Shown here in pieces: positions 7,974-16,164 of a stretch of DNA of 64,000 nucleotides. Location of the stretch: contig NZ_JACHLI010000010.1 of NCBI RefSeq assembly GCF_014204515.1, forward strand, positions 156,476 through 220,475. The letters run 5' to 3'. The DNA is from Pseudomonas nitroreducens (GTDB taxonomy: Bacteria; Pseudomonadota; Gammaproteobacteria; Pseudomonadales; Pseudomonadaceae). Made by a program: the position numbers and the translations under genes. The stretch's first letter is position 1. Each line of letters opens with the position of its first letter. Under the pieces are notes generated by a model. That model was not told the DNA's origin and searched no databases. It was given only the letters and a program-made list of their open reading frames with translations.

Positions 7974-8678
7974 ATGGATTGGAAAATCTTCCTGCTGCGC
8001 GCCGCCGCAGCACTCGTTCTCGGCGCCCTGATCGGTGCCGAACGCCAACTGCGCCAGCGCCTCACCGGCCTGCGCACCAACGCCCTGGTCAGCACCGGCG
8101 CCTGCCTGTTCGTGCTGATGACCCAGAGCGTCCCCGGCCTGGCCAGCGATGCTTCGCGTATCGCCGCCTACGTGGTTTCCGGCATCGGCTTCCTCGGTGG
8201 CGGCGTGATCATGCGCGACGGCCTCAACGTGCGCGGCCTGAACACCGCCGCCACCCTCTGGTGCACCGCCGCCATCGGCGTGCTGTGCAGCATGGGCCTG
8301 CTGCTGGAAGCCGCCCTGGGCAGCCTCGTGGTGCTCTGCGCCAACATCCTGCTGCGCGATATCGCCCAGCGCCTGAACCATCAGGAAGTGCTGCCGGCCA
8401 CTGAAGTCGAACTGCGCTACGGCGTGGAGATCGTCTGCCGCGCCGAGGACGAGATCCAGGTACGCAGCCTGATGCTGCACAGCCTCGACGGCGCCAGCCT
8501 GCGCCTGCAGTCGCTGCACAGCGAGGACCAGGCCAACCCGGCCAAGCTGGAAGTGCGCGCCGAGCTGCTCGGCGACCACGGCGCCACCACCCAGCTGGAG
8601 CGCCTGGTGAGCCGCATCAGCCTGGAAAAAGGCGTCAGCTCGGTGCGCTGGCAGGTCTTCGACCTGGCCGCCGACTGA
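7974..8678 (+). CDS. mgtC: MgtC/SapB-family membrane protein
   Basis: A 234-residue inner-membrane protein of the MgtC family, whose members inhibit the F1Fo ATP synthase and support growth in low magnesium and inside host cells. The N-terminal hydrophobic part carries the family signature GAERQLRQRLTGLRTNALVS near residue 21, followed by SGIGFLGGGVIMRDG; four to five membrane segments span roughly residues 5-125, then a soluble C-terminal ACT-like domain to 234. The frame is open about 200 bp upstream, but the ATG at 7974 after AAGCGAGGTGG gives the family-normal N-terminus. It is followed by a leader peptide and mgtA, as expected of a magnesium-starvation operon. Confidence 0.92.
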   Translation: MDWKIFLLRAAAALVLGALIGAERQLRQRLTGLRTNALVSTGACLFVLMTQSVPGLASDASRIAAYVVSGIGFLGGGVIMRDGLNVRGLNTAATLWCTAAIGVLCSMGLLLEAALGSLVVLCANILLRDIAQRLNHQEVLPATEVELRYGVEIVCRAEDEIQVRSLMLHSLDGASLRLQSLHSEDQANPAKLEVRAELLGDHGATTQLERLVSRISLEKGVSSVRWQVFDLAAD

Positions 8679-8720
8679 CTCATCCCATCCACCCCGAACA
8701 GGAGATCCCGGAGCCCAGCC

Positions 8721-8774
8721 ATGAACCCCGACCCCAGTCCCGCATCACCCAGACCCGGGCCGGACGGCGGCTAG
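8721..8774 (+). CDS. Asp/Pro-rich leader peptide upstream of mgtA, MgtL-like
   Basis: A 17-codon frame encodes MNPDPSPASPRPGPDGG, ending at TAG 8772-8774. GGAG at 8710-8713 is 7 nt before the ATG. Six of 17 residues are proline and two are aspartate, with the N-terminal pattern M-x-P-D-P-S-P. The Salmonella mgtA leader peptide MgtL is [17 protein letters not shown], with the same M-x-P-D-P-[ST]-P start. In MgtL the early acidic/proline run destabilises the translating ribosome when magnesium is low, which lets mgtA be transcribed. The gene here sits 42 bp after mgtC and 106 bp before mgtA. Function by analogy is an inference; it could be chance, but position, RBS and composition agree. Confidence 0.65.
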   Translation: MNPDPSPASPRPGPDGG

Positions 8775-8786
8775 CGAGCTCCCCTC

Positions 8787-8829
8787 GCGCCGCCCTCCGG
8801 CCTGACCGGCGGCGGCGCACGCAGTGCGC
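8787..8829 (+). promoter_or_regulatory. Overlapping, mutually exclusive hairpins between leader peptide and mgtA
   Basis: Hairpin A pairs GCGCCGCC (8787-8794) with GGCGGCGC (8811-8818), with an inner CCGG-CCTGA-CCGG. Hairpin B pairs GCGCAC (8815-8820) with GTGCGC (8824-8829) around GCA. The two share 8815-8818, so only one can form at a time. No T-run follows either, so if termination is involved it would be Rho-dependent. Confidence 0.5.
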
Positions 8830-8880
8830 TCCGCAAACCCCCATGGTGGTCGCCGCACGGCGGCCGCCCAGGAGTGCATC

Positions 8881-11598
8881 ATGCTGTTCAAACACTTCGG
8901 CCGGCGCCTGCTGGCCTTGTTCGACCACGGCCTGAGCCGTCATTTCCGCCGCCAGGCGGTGCTCGAACTGCTGCGCAACGGTACTGCCCGCGGCAGCCTG
9001 CCACCCGACTTCGTCCGTCAGCTGGCCAGCGCCGCCGAACAGGACGCGGACCAGCTCTACCGGCAATTCCACAGCCACCCCGAAGGCCTCGACGCGGAGG
9101 TCGTCGAACGCCAGCGCGAACGTTTCGGCGCCAACCTGGTGGACCAGGAGAAACCCGTCTCGCCCCTGCTGCACCTGTGGTGGTGCTACCGCAATCCGTT
9201 CAACCTGCTGCTCAGCCTGCTGGCACTGGTGTCCTGGCTCACCGAGGACGCCGTCGCGGCCACGGTGATCGGCAGCATGGTGCTGATCTCCACGCTGCTG
9301 CGCTTCTTCCAGGAGTCGCGTTCCAATCGCGCCGCCGAACGCCTCAAGGCGCTGGTGAGCAACACCGCCAGCGTGCTGCGGCCGGGGCTGCCCGGAGCCG
9401 ACCGGCGCGGCGCCGTCGAGGTGCCGTTCCGCGACCTGGTGCCCGGCGACGTGGTGCTGCTGTCGGCCGGCGACATGATCCCGGCCGACCTGCGCGTGCT
9501 GGCGGCCAAGGACCTGTTCGTCAGCCAGGCCGCCATCACCGGCGAATCGCTGCCGGTGGAGAAGTACGCCGAGCCCCATCGCGGCGCCGCCGGCAGCCCG
9601 CTGGAGCGCGAGAACCTGTGCTTCATGGGCACCAGCGTGGTCAGCGGCAGCGCCCGCGCGCTGGTGGTGGGCACCGGCCAGAGCACCTACTTCGGCAACC
9701 TCGCCGAACGCGTGATCAGCACCGACCGCGAGCCCACCGCCTTCCAGCAGGGCGTGAACAAGGTCAGCTGGCTGCTGATCCGCTTCATGCTGGTGATGGC
9801 GCCCCTGGTGCTGCTGCTCAACGGCTTCACCAAGGGCGACTGGCTGGAAGCCTCGCTGTTCGCGCTGTCCATCGCCGTCGGCCTGACCCCGGAAATGCTC
9901 CCGATGATCGTCACCTCGACGCTGGCCAAGGGCGCGGTGGTGCTGTCGCGCAAGAAGGTGATCGTCAAGCGCCTCGATGCGATCCAGAACTTCGGCGCCA
10001 TGGACGTCCTGTGCACCGACAAGACCGGCACCCTGACCCAGGACCGCATCGTGCTGGAGCGCCACACCGACGTACTCGGCCAGCCCTGCGAGGCGGTGCT
10101 CGACGCGGCCTGGCTGAACAGCCACCACCAGACCGGCCTGAAGAACCTGCTCGACGTCGCCGTGCTGGAGCACGCCGCCCCCGAGCGCGAGCAGCGCCTC
10201 GGAGCGGCTTTCGCCAAGGTCGACGAGATCCCCTTCGACTTCCAGCGCCGGCGCATGTCGGTGGTGGTCGGCGAACGGGGTGACGGGCACCAGCTGATCT
10301 GCAAGGGCGCGCTGGAGGAAATCCTCGCGGTATGCAGCCGGGTACGCCTCGGCGATCAGGAGCAGGCGCTGGACGCCGGCCTGCTGCGGCGCATCCGCGC
10401 GCACACCGCCAGCCTCAACGACGAAGGGCTGCGGGTGGTCGCGGTGGCGGTGAAGCAGCTTCCGTCCGGGCAGCAGCACTACCAGGTGGCGGACGAGAGC
10501 GATCTGCTGCTGATCGGCTACATCGCCTTCCTCGATCCCCCCAAGGAAACCACCGCCGCCGCCCTGCGCGCGCTGGCCGCACAGGGCGTGGCGGTGAAGG
10601 TGCTGACGGGCGACAACGAGCGGGTCACCCGGCGTGTCTGCCGCGAAGTCGGCCTGTCCATCGACGGCATGCTGCTGGGCAGCGACATCGACGCCCTCGG
10701 CGACCGCCAGCTGGGCGAGCGCGCCGCACAGTGCAACCTGTTCGCCCGCCTCACCCCGGCGCACAAGGAGCGCATCGTCCGTCTGCTGCGCCAGCGCGGC
10801 CACGTGGTCGGCTTCATGGGCGACGGCATCAACGACGCGCCGGCCCTGCGCGCTGCCGACGTCGGCATCTCGGTGGACTCGGCGGTGGACATCGCCAAGG
10901 AAGCGGCCGACATCATCCTCCTGGAAAAGAGCCTGATGGTGCTGGAGGCCGGCGTGCTGGAGGGGCGCAAGACCTTCGCCAACATGCTCAAGTACATCAA
11001 GATGACCGCCAGCTCCAACTTCGGCAACGTGTTCAGCGTGCTGGTGGCGAGCGCCTTCCTGCCCTTCCTGCCGATGCTGCCGTTGCATCTGCTGGTGCAG
11101 AACCTGCTGTACGACGTATCGCAGACCGCCATTCCCTTCGACAACGTCGACCCCGAGCAACTGCGCAAGCCGCAGCGCTGGAAGGCCGATGAGATCGGGC
11201 GCTTCATGCTGTTCTTCGGCCCGCTCAGCTCGATCTTCGACATCCTCACCTACGTGCTGATGTGGTACGTCTTCGCCGCCAACACGCCCGACCAGCAGAC
11301 GCTGTTCCAGTCCGGCTGGTTCGTCGAGGGGCTGCTCTCGCAGACCCTGGTGGTGCACCTGATCCGCACCCGCAGGCTGCCCTTCGTCCAGAGCCGCGCC
11401 GCCTGGCCGTTGCTGGCGATGACCCTGGCGATAGTCGCCATCGGCCTGCTGCTGCCGATGTCGCCCCTGGCTGGCTACTTCAAGCTGCAGGCGCTGCCCT
11501 GGAGCTACTTCCCGTTCCTGCTGGCGATCCTGATCGGCTATGCCGGCGTCGTGCAGGCCATGAAGGGCTGGTTCACCCGCCGCTACGGCTGGCAGTGA
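8881..11598 (+). CDS. mgtA: Magnesium-importing P-type ATPase (P3B), first copy
   Basis: A 905-residue P-type ATPase importing Mg2+ across the inner membrane. The phosphorylated aspartate is Asp380 in DKTGTLT, the actuator loop is TGES in AAITGESLPVEK, and the hinge is GDGINDAPALRAADVGIS. About ten membrane segments are expected, with PEMLPMIV in the ion-path helix. The ATG at 8881 follows AGGAG with a 6-nt spacer and was preferred to an upstream in-frame start. It follows mgtC and the leader peptide on the same strand, so transcription probably depends on magnesium. A second copy of the same length lies at 46838-49555; the two share long stretches such as EKSLMVLE and MTASSNFGNVFSVL. Confidence 0.95.
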   Translation: MLFKHFGRRLLALFDHGLSRHFRRQAVLELLRNGTARGSLPPDFVRQLASAAEQDADQLYRQFHSHPEGLDAEVVERQRERFGANLVDQEKPVSPLLHLWWCYRNPFNLLLSLLALVSWLTEDAVAATVIGSMVLISTLLRFFQESRSNRAAERLKALVSNTASVLRPGLPGADRRGAVEVPFRDLVPGDVVLLSAGDMIPADLRVLAAKDLFVSQAAITGESLPVEKYAEPHRGAAGSPLERENLCFMGTSVVSGSARALVVGTGQSTYFGNLAERVISTDREPTAFQQGVNKVSWLLIRFMLVMAPLVLLLNGFTKGDWLEASLFALSIAVGLTPEMLPMIVTSTLAKGAVVLSRKKVIVKRLDAIQNFGAMDVLCTDKTGTLTQDRIVLERHTDVLGQPCEAVLDAAWLNSHHQTGLKNLLDVAVLEHAAPEREQRLGAAFAKVDEIPFDFQRRRMSVVVGERGDGHQLICKGALEEILAVCSRVRLGDQEQALDAGLLRRIRAHTASLNDEGLRVVAVAVKQLPSGQQHYQVADESDLLLIGYIAFLDPPKETTAAALRALAAQGVAVKVLTGDNERVTRRVCREVGLSIDGMLLGSDIDALGDRQLGERAAQCNLFARLTPAHKERIVRLLRQRGHVVGFMGDGINDAPALRAADVGISVDSAVDIAKEAADIILLEKSLMVLEAGVLEGRKTFANMLKYIKMTASSNFGNVFSVLVASAFLPFLPMLPLHLLVQNLLYDVSQTAIPFDNVDPEQLRKPQRWKADEIGRFMLFFGPLSSIFDILTYVLMWYVFAANTPDQQTLFQSGWFVEGLLSQTLVVHLIRTRRLPFVQSRAAWPLLAMTLAIVAIGLLLPMSPLAGYFKLQALPWSYFPFLLAILIGYAGVVQAMKGWFTRRYGWQ

Positions 11599-11604
11599 CC
11601 CGCA

Positions 11605-11626
11605 GGCGCCGCCTACGGGCGGCGCC
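11605..11626 (+). terminator. GC-rich hairpin after mgtA with UACG tetraloop
   Basis: GGCGCCGCC (11605-11613) pairs perfectly with GGCGGCGCC (11618-11626) around TACG, an exceptionally stable C(UNCG)G-type loop, 6 bp after the mgtA stop. No T-run follows, so it may be an mRNA-end stabiliser or a weak terminator. Confidence 0.5.
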
Positions 11627-11729
11627 ACTGGCTGGTATCCGGTTCGATACCAAGTGGATAACAAGTCACTCTCAATTTCCTCCCGCGCCGGCCGCAACGC
11701 CGGCTAACCAACACAACGGGAGACTTCTC

Positions 11730-12194
11730 ATGACCAGCATCAGCGCCGTCGGCAACACCAGCATCCGTTACGCCTCCACCACCGGCTCGACCACCAGCAG
11801 CGCCTCATCCACCCAGGACAGCACTGCCACCAGCAGCACCTCCCAGGCCGGTGCAAGTTCCGCTACCCAGGGCGCAGCAGGTGCCGGTGGCGCGGGCGGC
11901 ACCAGCGACAGTTCCAGCAGCAGCTCCGACAGCACCCTGGAGAAACTCAAGCAGGCGGTAGAACAGGCGCAGAAGGAACTGCAGGAAGCCGAACAGGACC
12001 TGGCCAAGGCCAACCAGAGCGGCGGCAGCGAGAGCGATGAACAGCAGCAGGCGCGGATGATCGCCGTGCAGGCGGCCCAGGCGCGCGTGTCGGCCGCTTC
12101 CGCCGCCGTCGCGACTGCCACTGCCGCCTACTCCGAAGCGCTCACCGAATCGGGCAGCAGCACCAGTGGCAACAGCGTGAATACCACGGCCTGA
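11730..12194 (+). CDS. Small Ser/Thr-rich coiled-coil protein, unknown function
   Basis: A 154-residue protein I do not recognise. Residues 1-75 are low-complexity Ser/Thr/Ala/Gly (TSSASSTQDSTATSSTS); about 80-145 form a heptad-like coiled coil (LEKLKQAVEQAQKELQEAEQ, then ARMIAVQAAQARVSAASAAV). There is no signal peptide, membrane segment or cysteine. The ATG at 11730 follows ACGGGAGAC. It lies between mgtA and arnT on the same strand and is followed by its own hairpin at 12228-12258. Composition is reminiscent of small FlxA-like proteins, but this is weak. It is not an obvious relative of the three large coiled-coil proteins elsewhere in the window. Confidence 0.75.
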   Translation: MTSISAVGNTSIRYASTTGSTTSSASSTQDSTATSSTSQAGASSATQGAAGAGGAGGTSDSSSSSSDSTLEKLKQAVEQAQKELQEAEQDLAKANQSGGSESDEQQQARMIAVQAAQARVSAASAAVATATAAYSEALTESGSSTSGNSVNTTA

Positions 12195-12227
12195 TGCCGG
12201 GGCCAGGCGCCTCTTTGCATCCCCCGA

Positions 12228-12258
12228 CCGAGTGGAATCCTGCAGCAATTCCGCTCGG
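12228..12258 (+). terminator. Hairpin terminator candidate after the Ser/Thr-rich gene
   Basis: CCGAGTGGAAT (12228-12238) pairs with ATTCCGCTCGG (12248-12258), 11 bp with one G-U pair, 34 bp after the stop. No T-run follows. Confidence 0.5.
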
Positions 12259-12350
12259 GCAGGCGAAGCCCTCAGCCCCACCTAAGTCTCCCCTCGTAGT
12301 CTGGCCAGCACGCCTATCAGGGCATGCCAGACCTTCGAGGAACCGACCCG

Positions 12351-14093
12351 ATGACGGACGCCACGCTCATCCCGCAGCGACTGCCGAAACCGCTCTATCC
12401 ATCCGTCCAGGGCGCCCTGCCGGCGATGGCCTACCCGGCGCTGCTGATTGCTTTCGCGTTGTTCTTCCTGGCGCCGCTGGGCCTGCACGGGCTATGGATA
12501 CCCGACGAAACCCGCTATGCCCAGGCGGCCCAGGAACTGCTGCACGGCGGCAACTGGGTGGCGCCGCACTTCCTCGGGCTGCGCTATTTCGAGAAGCCCA
12601 TTGGCGGCTACTGGCTGATCGCGCTCGGCCAGGCGATCTTCGGCGACAACCTGTTCGGCGCGCGCATCGCCTCGGCGCTGTGCACCGCGGCCACCGCCGG
12701 GCTGGTCTGGCTGCTGGGGCGCCGGCTGTGGAACGACGCCTGGAAGAGCTGGAGCGCCAGCCTGCTCTACCTGAGTTTCGGCCTCAGCGCCGGGCAGGCG
12801 GGTTACGCCAATATCGATCCGCAACTGACGCTGTGGCTGACCCTGGGCCTGTTCGCCTGCTGGTTCGCCCTGGAGAGCGAGCAGCCGCGTGAGCGCTGGG
12901 CGGGTTGGGCGCTGCTGGGCGTGGCCTGCGCCATGGGTTTCATGACCAAGGGTTTTCTCGCCTGGCTGCTGCCGGTGATCGTGGTGGCGCCCTATGCGGT
13001 GTTGCACAAGCGCTGGCGTGAACTGCTGCGCGGCGGGCCGCTGGCGATCCTGCTGGCGGTACTGCCGAGCCTGCCGTGGGCCATTGCGGTGCACCGGCGC
13101 GAGGCGGACTTCTGGCAGTTCTTCTTCTGGAACGAACACATCCGCCGCTTCGCCGGCAGCAATGCCCAGCATGCCGCGCCATTCTGGTTCTTCGTCCCGC
13201 TGCTGTTCGCCGGCGCCCTGCCCTGGGCCCTGCTGCTGGTGCCCAGCCTCAGGCGCGCCTGGCGCGAGCGCAGGGATGCGCGCGTGGCCTACCTCGGCCT
13301 GTGGTTCGCCATGCCCTTCCTGTTCTTCAGCCTGAGCAAGGGCAAGCTGCCGACCTACATCCTGCCGTGTTTCGTGCCGCTGGCCTTGCTGATGGCCCAC
13401 ACGCTGGTGGACAAGCTGCGTCAGCGCGATGTCTTCGCCGTCAGCGGCAACGGCCTGCTCAACTTCGTACTGGGCGGTGCGGCGCTGCTCGGCGTACTGG
13501 TGCTGCAGGTGGTGCACCCGGTCTACAGCCAGCAGCCGCTGCCGCTGTGCCTGGCCCTGCTGGTCTGCCTGGCCTGGGCCGCCTGCGGCTTCCTGCAGTG
13601 GCTGCGGCCGACCCGCTACTGGTTCGCTCCGGCGATCGGGCTCTGGGTGCTGATCGCCCTGCTGCCGCCGGCCATGCCGCTGTCGGTGGTGGATAACAAG
13701 ATGCCGGACCAGTTCATCGCCCGCCACCTGGGCGAGCTGCAGGCAGCCAAGAGCCTGCTCAGCAACGAACTGGGCGCGGCCTCGGCACTGGCCTGGCGCC
13801 TGGATCGCCGCGACGTGACCCTGCTGGATGTGCAAGGCGAGCTGCAGTACGGCCTCTCCTACCTCGACGCCAGCGAGCGCAAGGTTGCTTCCGCGGAGGT
13901 CAGCCGGTGGCTGGCACAGCATGCGACGCAAGGCCCGGTCGGCATGGTGCTGAGCCTTTCCGGCAAGACCGGCGCGCAGGTGCCGGGCTGGATTCCGCCG
14001 GGCGCGGCAGTCTACCGGGAGAACAACCTGCTGATCGTCATCACTCCCGCGCGCCTCGCGCCAACCCTGGCCGGGAGCGTGCCGGGCAACTGA
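12351..14093 (+). CDS. arnT: Lipid A aminoarabinose transferase ArnT-type glycosyltransferase (GT39/83)
   Basis: A 580-residue inner-membrane glycosyltransferase. ArnT moves 4-amino-4-deoxy-L-arabinose from undecaprenyl phosphate to lipid A on the periplasmic face, giving resistance to polymyxin and cationic peptides. The first periplasmic loop is GLWIPDETRYAQAAQELL, with the conserved acidic DE pair, followed by VAPHFLGLRYFEKPIGGYW and GFMTKGFLAWLLP. These segments match P. aeruginosa ArnT closely as I remember that sequence. Twelve or so hydrophobic segments fill residues 20-430, followed by a soluble C-terminal domain. The ATG at 12351 after GAGGAACC was chosen over one 27 bp upstream with a poor ribosome site. 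No other arn genes are nearby, so this is an orphan or second copy. Confidence 0.82.
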   Translation: MTDATLIPQRLPKPLYPSVQGALPAMAYPALLIAFALFFLAPLGLHGLWIPDETRYAQAAQELLHGGNWVAPHFLGLRYFEKPIGGYWLIALGQAIFGDNLFGARIASALCTAATAGLVWLLGRRLWNDAWKSWSASLLYLSFGLSAGQAGYANIDPQLTLWLTLGLFACWFALESEQPRERWAGWALLGVACAMGFMTKGFLAWLLPVIVVAPYAVLHKRWRELLRGGPLAILLAVLPSLPWAIAVHRREADFWQFFFWNEHIRRFAGSNAQHAAPFWFFVPLLFAGALPWALLLVPSLRRAWRERRDARVAYLGLWFAMPFLFFSLSKGKLPTYILPCFVPLALLMAHTLVDKLRQRDVFAVSGNGLLNFVLGGAALLGVLVLQVVHPVYSQQPLPLCLALLVCLAWAACGFLQWLRPTRYWFAPAIGLWVLIALLPPAMPLSVVDNKMPDQFIARHLGELQAAKSLLSNELGAASALAWRLDRRDVTLLDVQGELQYGLSYLDASERKVASAEVSRWLAQHATQGPVGMVLSLSGKTGAQVPGWIPPGAAVYRENNLLIVITPARLAPTLAGSVPGN

Positions 14094-14104
14094 GCCCAAG
14101 CTTG

Positions 14105-14130
14105 CCGCCCATCCCTGGCGAGATGGGCGG
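14105..14130. terminator. Hairpin between convergent arnT and oxidoreductase genes
   Basis: CCGCCCATC (14105-14113) pairs perfectly with GATGGGCGG (14122-14130) around an 8-nt loop, in the 44-bp gap between two convergent stop codons. Confidence 0.5.
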
Positions 14131-14137
14131 CGCGCCC

Positions 14138-15424
14138 TCAGAGCACGGCATCGAGCAGCCGGTACCAGGCGATGCCGACACCGAGGTAGAGACGCTGCAG
14201 GCCATGGAAGGGAATCGGCCGCAGCGGCGTGACCGGGAAGGGAAACGCCTGCTCGCGGTCCAGCAGACGCTGCGCCAGGTGCCGGCCGAGGGTCGAGGCC
14301 ATGGCGATGCCGCGACCGTTGTAGCCCAGCAGGATGCTCAGGTTCGGCGCCGGCTCGTGCAGGCGCGGCATGAAGTCCGGCGTCAGCGATACTCGGCCGC
14401 TCCACTGGTACTCGAACTCGACCTCGGCCAACTGCGGGAACAGGCCCAGCAGCGAGCGCTTGAGGTGCGTCCAGTCCCCCGGCGAACGCGGCTCGGCGAA
14501 GGGGCCACGGCCGCCCAGCAGTAGCCGGCCACGGGCATCCTGCTTGAAGTACAGCAACAGCCGGCGGGCGTCCGAGCAGACTTCGCCATTGGGCAGCACG
14601 CTGCGCCGCAGGTTGTCCGGCAGGGGCTTGGTGGCGACGATGAAGCTGTTGGCGGCGATCACCGTCTGCCGCAGTTTCGGCCAGAGGTCGTCGCTGTAGC
14701 CGTTGGTGGCGAGGATCACCCGCTCGGCGGTGAGCGTGCGCTGCGTATCGGTGGTCAGCTGCCAGCCGCTGCCATGACGGCGCAGGCCGGTCACGCGGTT
14801 GTGGCCGTGTATCTGGACACCCTCGCTCAACGCGGCGCGAGCCAGTCCCCGGGCATAGCTCAGCGGTTGCACGCTGCCGGCACGCGGGTCGACCCAGGCG
14901 CCGAGGTAGTCGTTGCTGCCGATGCGCCGGGCGACGCTGCTCTTGTCCAGCATCTCCACCGGCACGCCGCACTGGCGCCACTGCTCGGCGCGCTTCTCGA
15001 TGGCGCGCAGGGCAGCCGGCGAGGCAGCCGGCTGAATCCAGCCCTGGCGGGTGGCCTCGCAGTCGATGTCGTAGCGGCGGATCAGCTCAAAAACCTCATC
15101 GGCGGCGCCACCGGCGACCTCGATCAGGCGCTCGGCCTGGTCGCCGCCGAACATCCGGCGCAGGTCGTCGGGGTCGTGCTTGAGGCCCGGAATCACCTGC
15201 CCGCCGTTGCGCCCGGAGGCGCCCCAGCCCGGCTCGCCGCCATCCAGTACGCAGACGCGCACGCCGCTGCGCGCCAGGTGCAGCGCGGTAACCAGCCCGG
15301 TGTAGCCAGCGCCTACGATGGCGACGTCGACCTGTTTGTCGTCCGCCAGCGCCGGTGTCGCCGGCGCCGGGTTCGCCGTGGCCGCCCACAGCGAGGGCGG
15401 CAGTGTCAGGGGCTGGGCGTTCAT
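14138..15424 (-). CDS. FAD-dependent amine/amino-acid oxidoreductase (DAO family, PuuB-like)
   Basis: A 428-residue flavoenzyme of the D-amino-acid-oxidase superfamily, resembling gamma-glutamylputrescine oxidase and related amine oxidases. The FAD-binding GAGYTG motif is at residues 38-43 (VDVAIVGAGYTGLVTALHL), followed by GGEPGWGASGRNGGQV, and a C-terminal LLGYNGRGIAMASTLGRHLA FAD-contact region. The ATG at 15424 overlaps the stop of the ABC ATPase gene in an ATGA, so translation is coupled. Order SBP, permease, ATPase, oxidase suggests the imported amino compound is its substrate. The substrate itself cannot be read from sequence. Confidence 0.87.
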   Translation of the reverse strand: MNAQPLTLPPSLWAATANPAPATPALADDKQVDVAIVGAGYTGLVTALHLARSGVRVCVLDGGEPGWGASGRNGGQVIPGLKHDPDDLRRMFGGDQAERLIEVAGGAADEVFELIRRYDIDCEATRQGWIQPAASPAALRAIEKRAEQWRQCGVPVEMLDKSSVARRIGSNDYLGAWVDPRAGSVQPLSYARGLARAALSEGVQIHGHNRVTGLRRHGSGWQLTTDTQRTLTAERVILATNGYSDDLWPKLRQTVIAANSFIVATKPLPDNLRRSVLPNGEVCSDARRLLLYFKQDARGRLLLGGRGPFAEPRSPGDWTHLKRSLLGLFPQLAEVEFEYQWSGRVSLTPDFMPRLHEPAPNLSILLGYNGRGIAMASTLGRHLAQRLLDREQAFPFPVTPLRPIPFHGLQRLYLGVGIAWYRLLDAVL

Positions 15425-16164
15425 GCCTGGCCTCCGTCGGTGTTGAGCAGGCGGCGGAGGAATTCCTGGGTGCGCGGCTGGCTCGGCGCGCCGAGCACAT
15501 CCTTGGCCGCGCCCTCCTCGACGATGCGCCCGCCATAGAGGAAGCACACCTTGTCGGCGACTTCGCGGGCAAAGCCCATCTCATGGGTCACCACCACCAT
15601 GGTCATGCCTTCGTCGGCGAGCTTGCGCATCACCGCCAGCACTTCGCCGACCAGCTCCGGGTCCAGCGCCGAGGTCGGCTCGTCGAACAGGATCGCCTTG
15701 GGCCGCATGGCCAGGGCGCGGGCGATGGCCACACGCTGCTGCTGGCCGCCGGAGAGTTCGTCCGGGTAGGCGTCCATGCGATGGCCGAGGCCGACTTTCT
15801 CCAGCAGCGCACGGGCGTGCTCGCGGGCCTCGTCGGGGCGTTCCTTCTTCACGTAGATCGGCCCTTCCATGACGTTCTGCAGCGCCGTGCGATGGGGGAA
15901 CAGGTTGAAGCGCTGGAACACCATCGCCACCTGGGTGCGGATTTCATGGATGGACTTGGCGTGGCGGTCGACGCGTTCCTGGCCGACCAGGATGTCGCCA
16001 CCCTCGTAGGTTTCCAGGCCGTTGATGCAGCGCAGCAGGGTCGACTTGCCCGAGCCGGACGGGCCGATCAGGCACACCACCTGGCCGCTCTCCACCGACA
16101 GGTCGATGCCTTCGAGGACGCGGGTGCTGCCGTAGCTTTTGTGCAGCGACTGGATGCGGATCAT
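15421..16164 (-). CDS. Polar amino-acid ABC transporter ATPase (GlnQ/HisP type)
   Basis: A 247-residue ATPase. Walker A is GPSGSGKST, the Q-loop is VFQRFNLFPH, the signature is LSGGQQQRVAIARAL, Walker B is ILFDEPTSALDPE and the switch His is in THEMGFA. Length and the conserved FNLFPHRT segment are those of the polar amino-acid uptake subfamily. Its start overlaps the permease stop and its stop overlaps the oxidase start (ATGA in both places), so all three are translationally coupled in one operon. Confidence 0.93.
   Translation of the reverse strand: MIRIQSLHKSYGSTRVLEGIDLSVESGQVVCLIGPSGSGKSTLLRCINGLETYEGGDILVGQERVDRHAKSIHEIRTQVAMVFQRFNLFPHRTALQNVMEGPIYVKKERPDEAREHARALLEKVGLGHRMDAYPDELSGGQQQRVAIARALAMRPKAILFDEPTSALDPELVGEVLAVMRKLADEGMTMVVVTHEMGFAREVADKVCFLYGGRIVEEGAAKDVLGAPSQPRTQEFLRRLLNTDGGQA

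Noticed and set aside
8680..11697. 1005-codon minus-strand frame opposite mgtA
   Set aside because: Antisense shadow; residue composition and lack of motifs as above.
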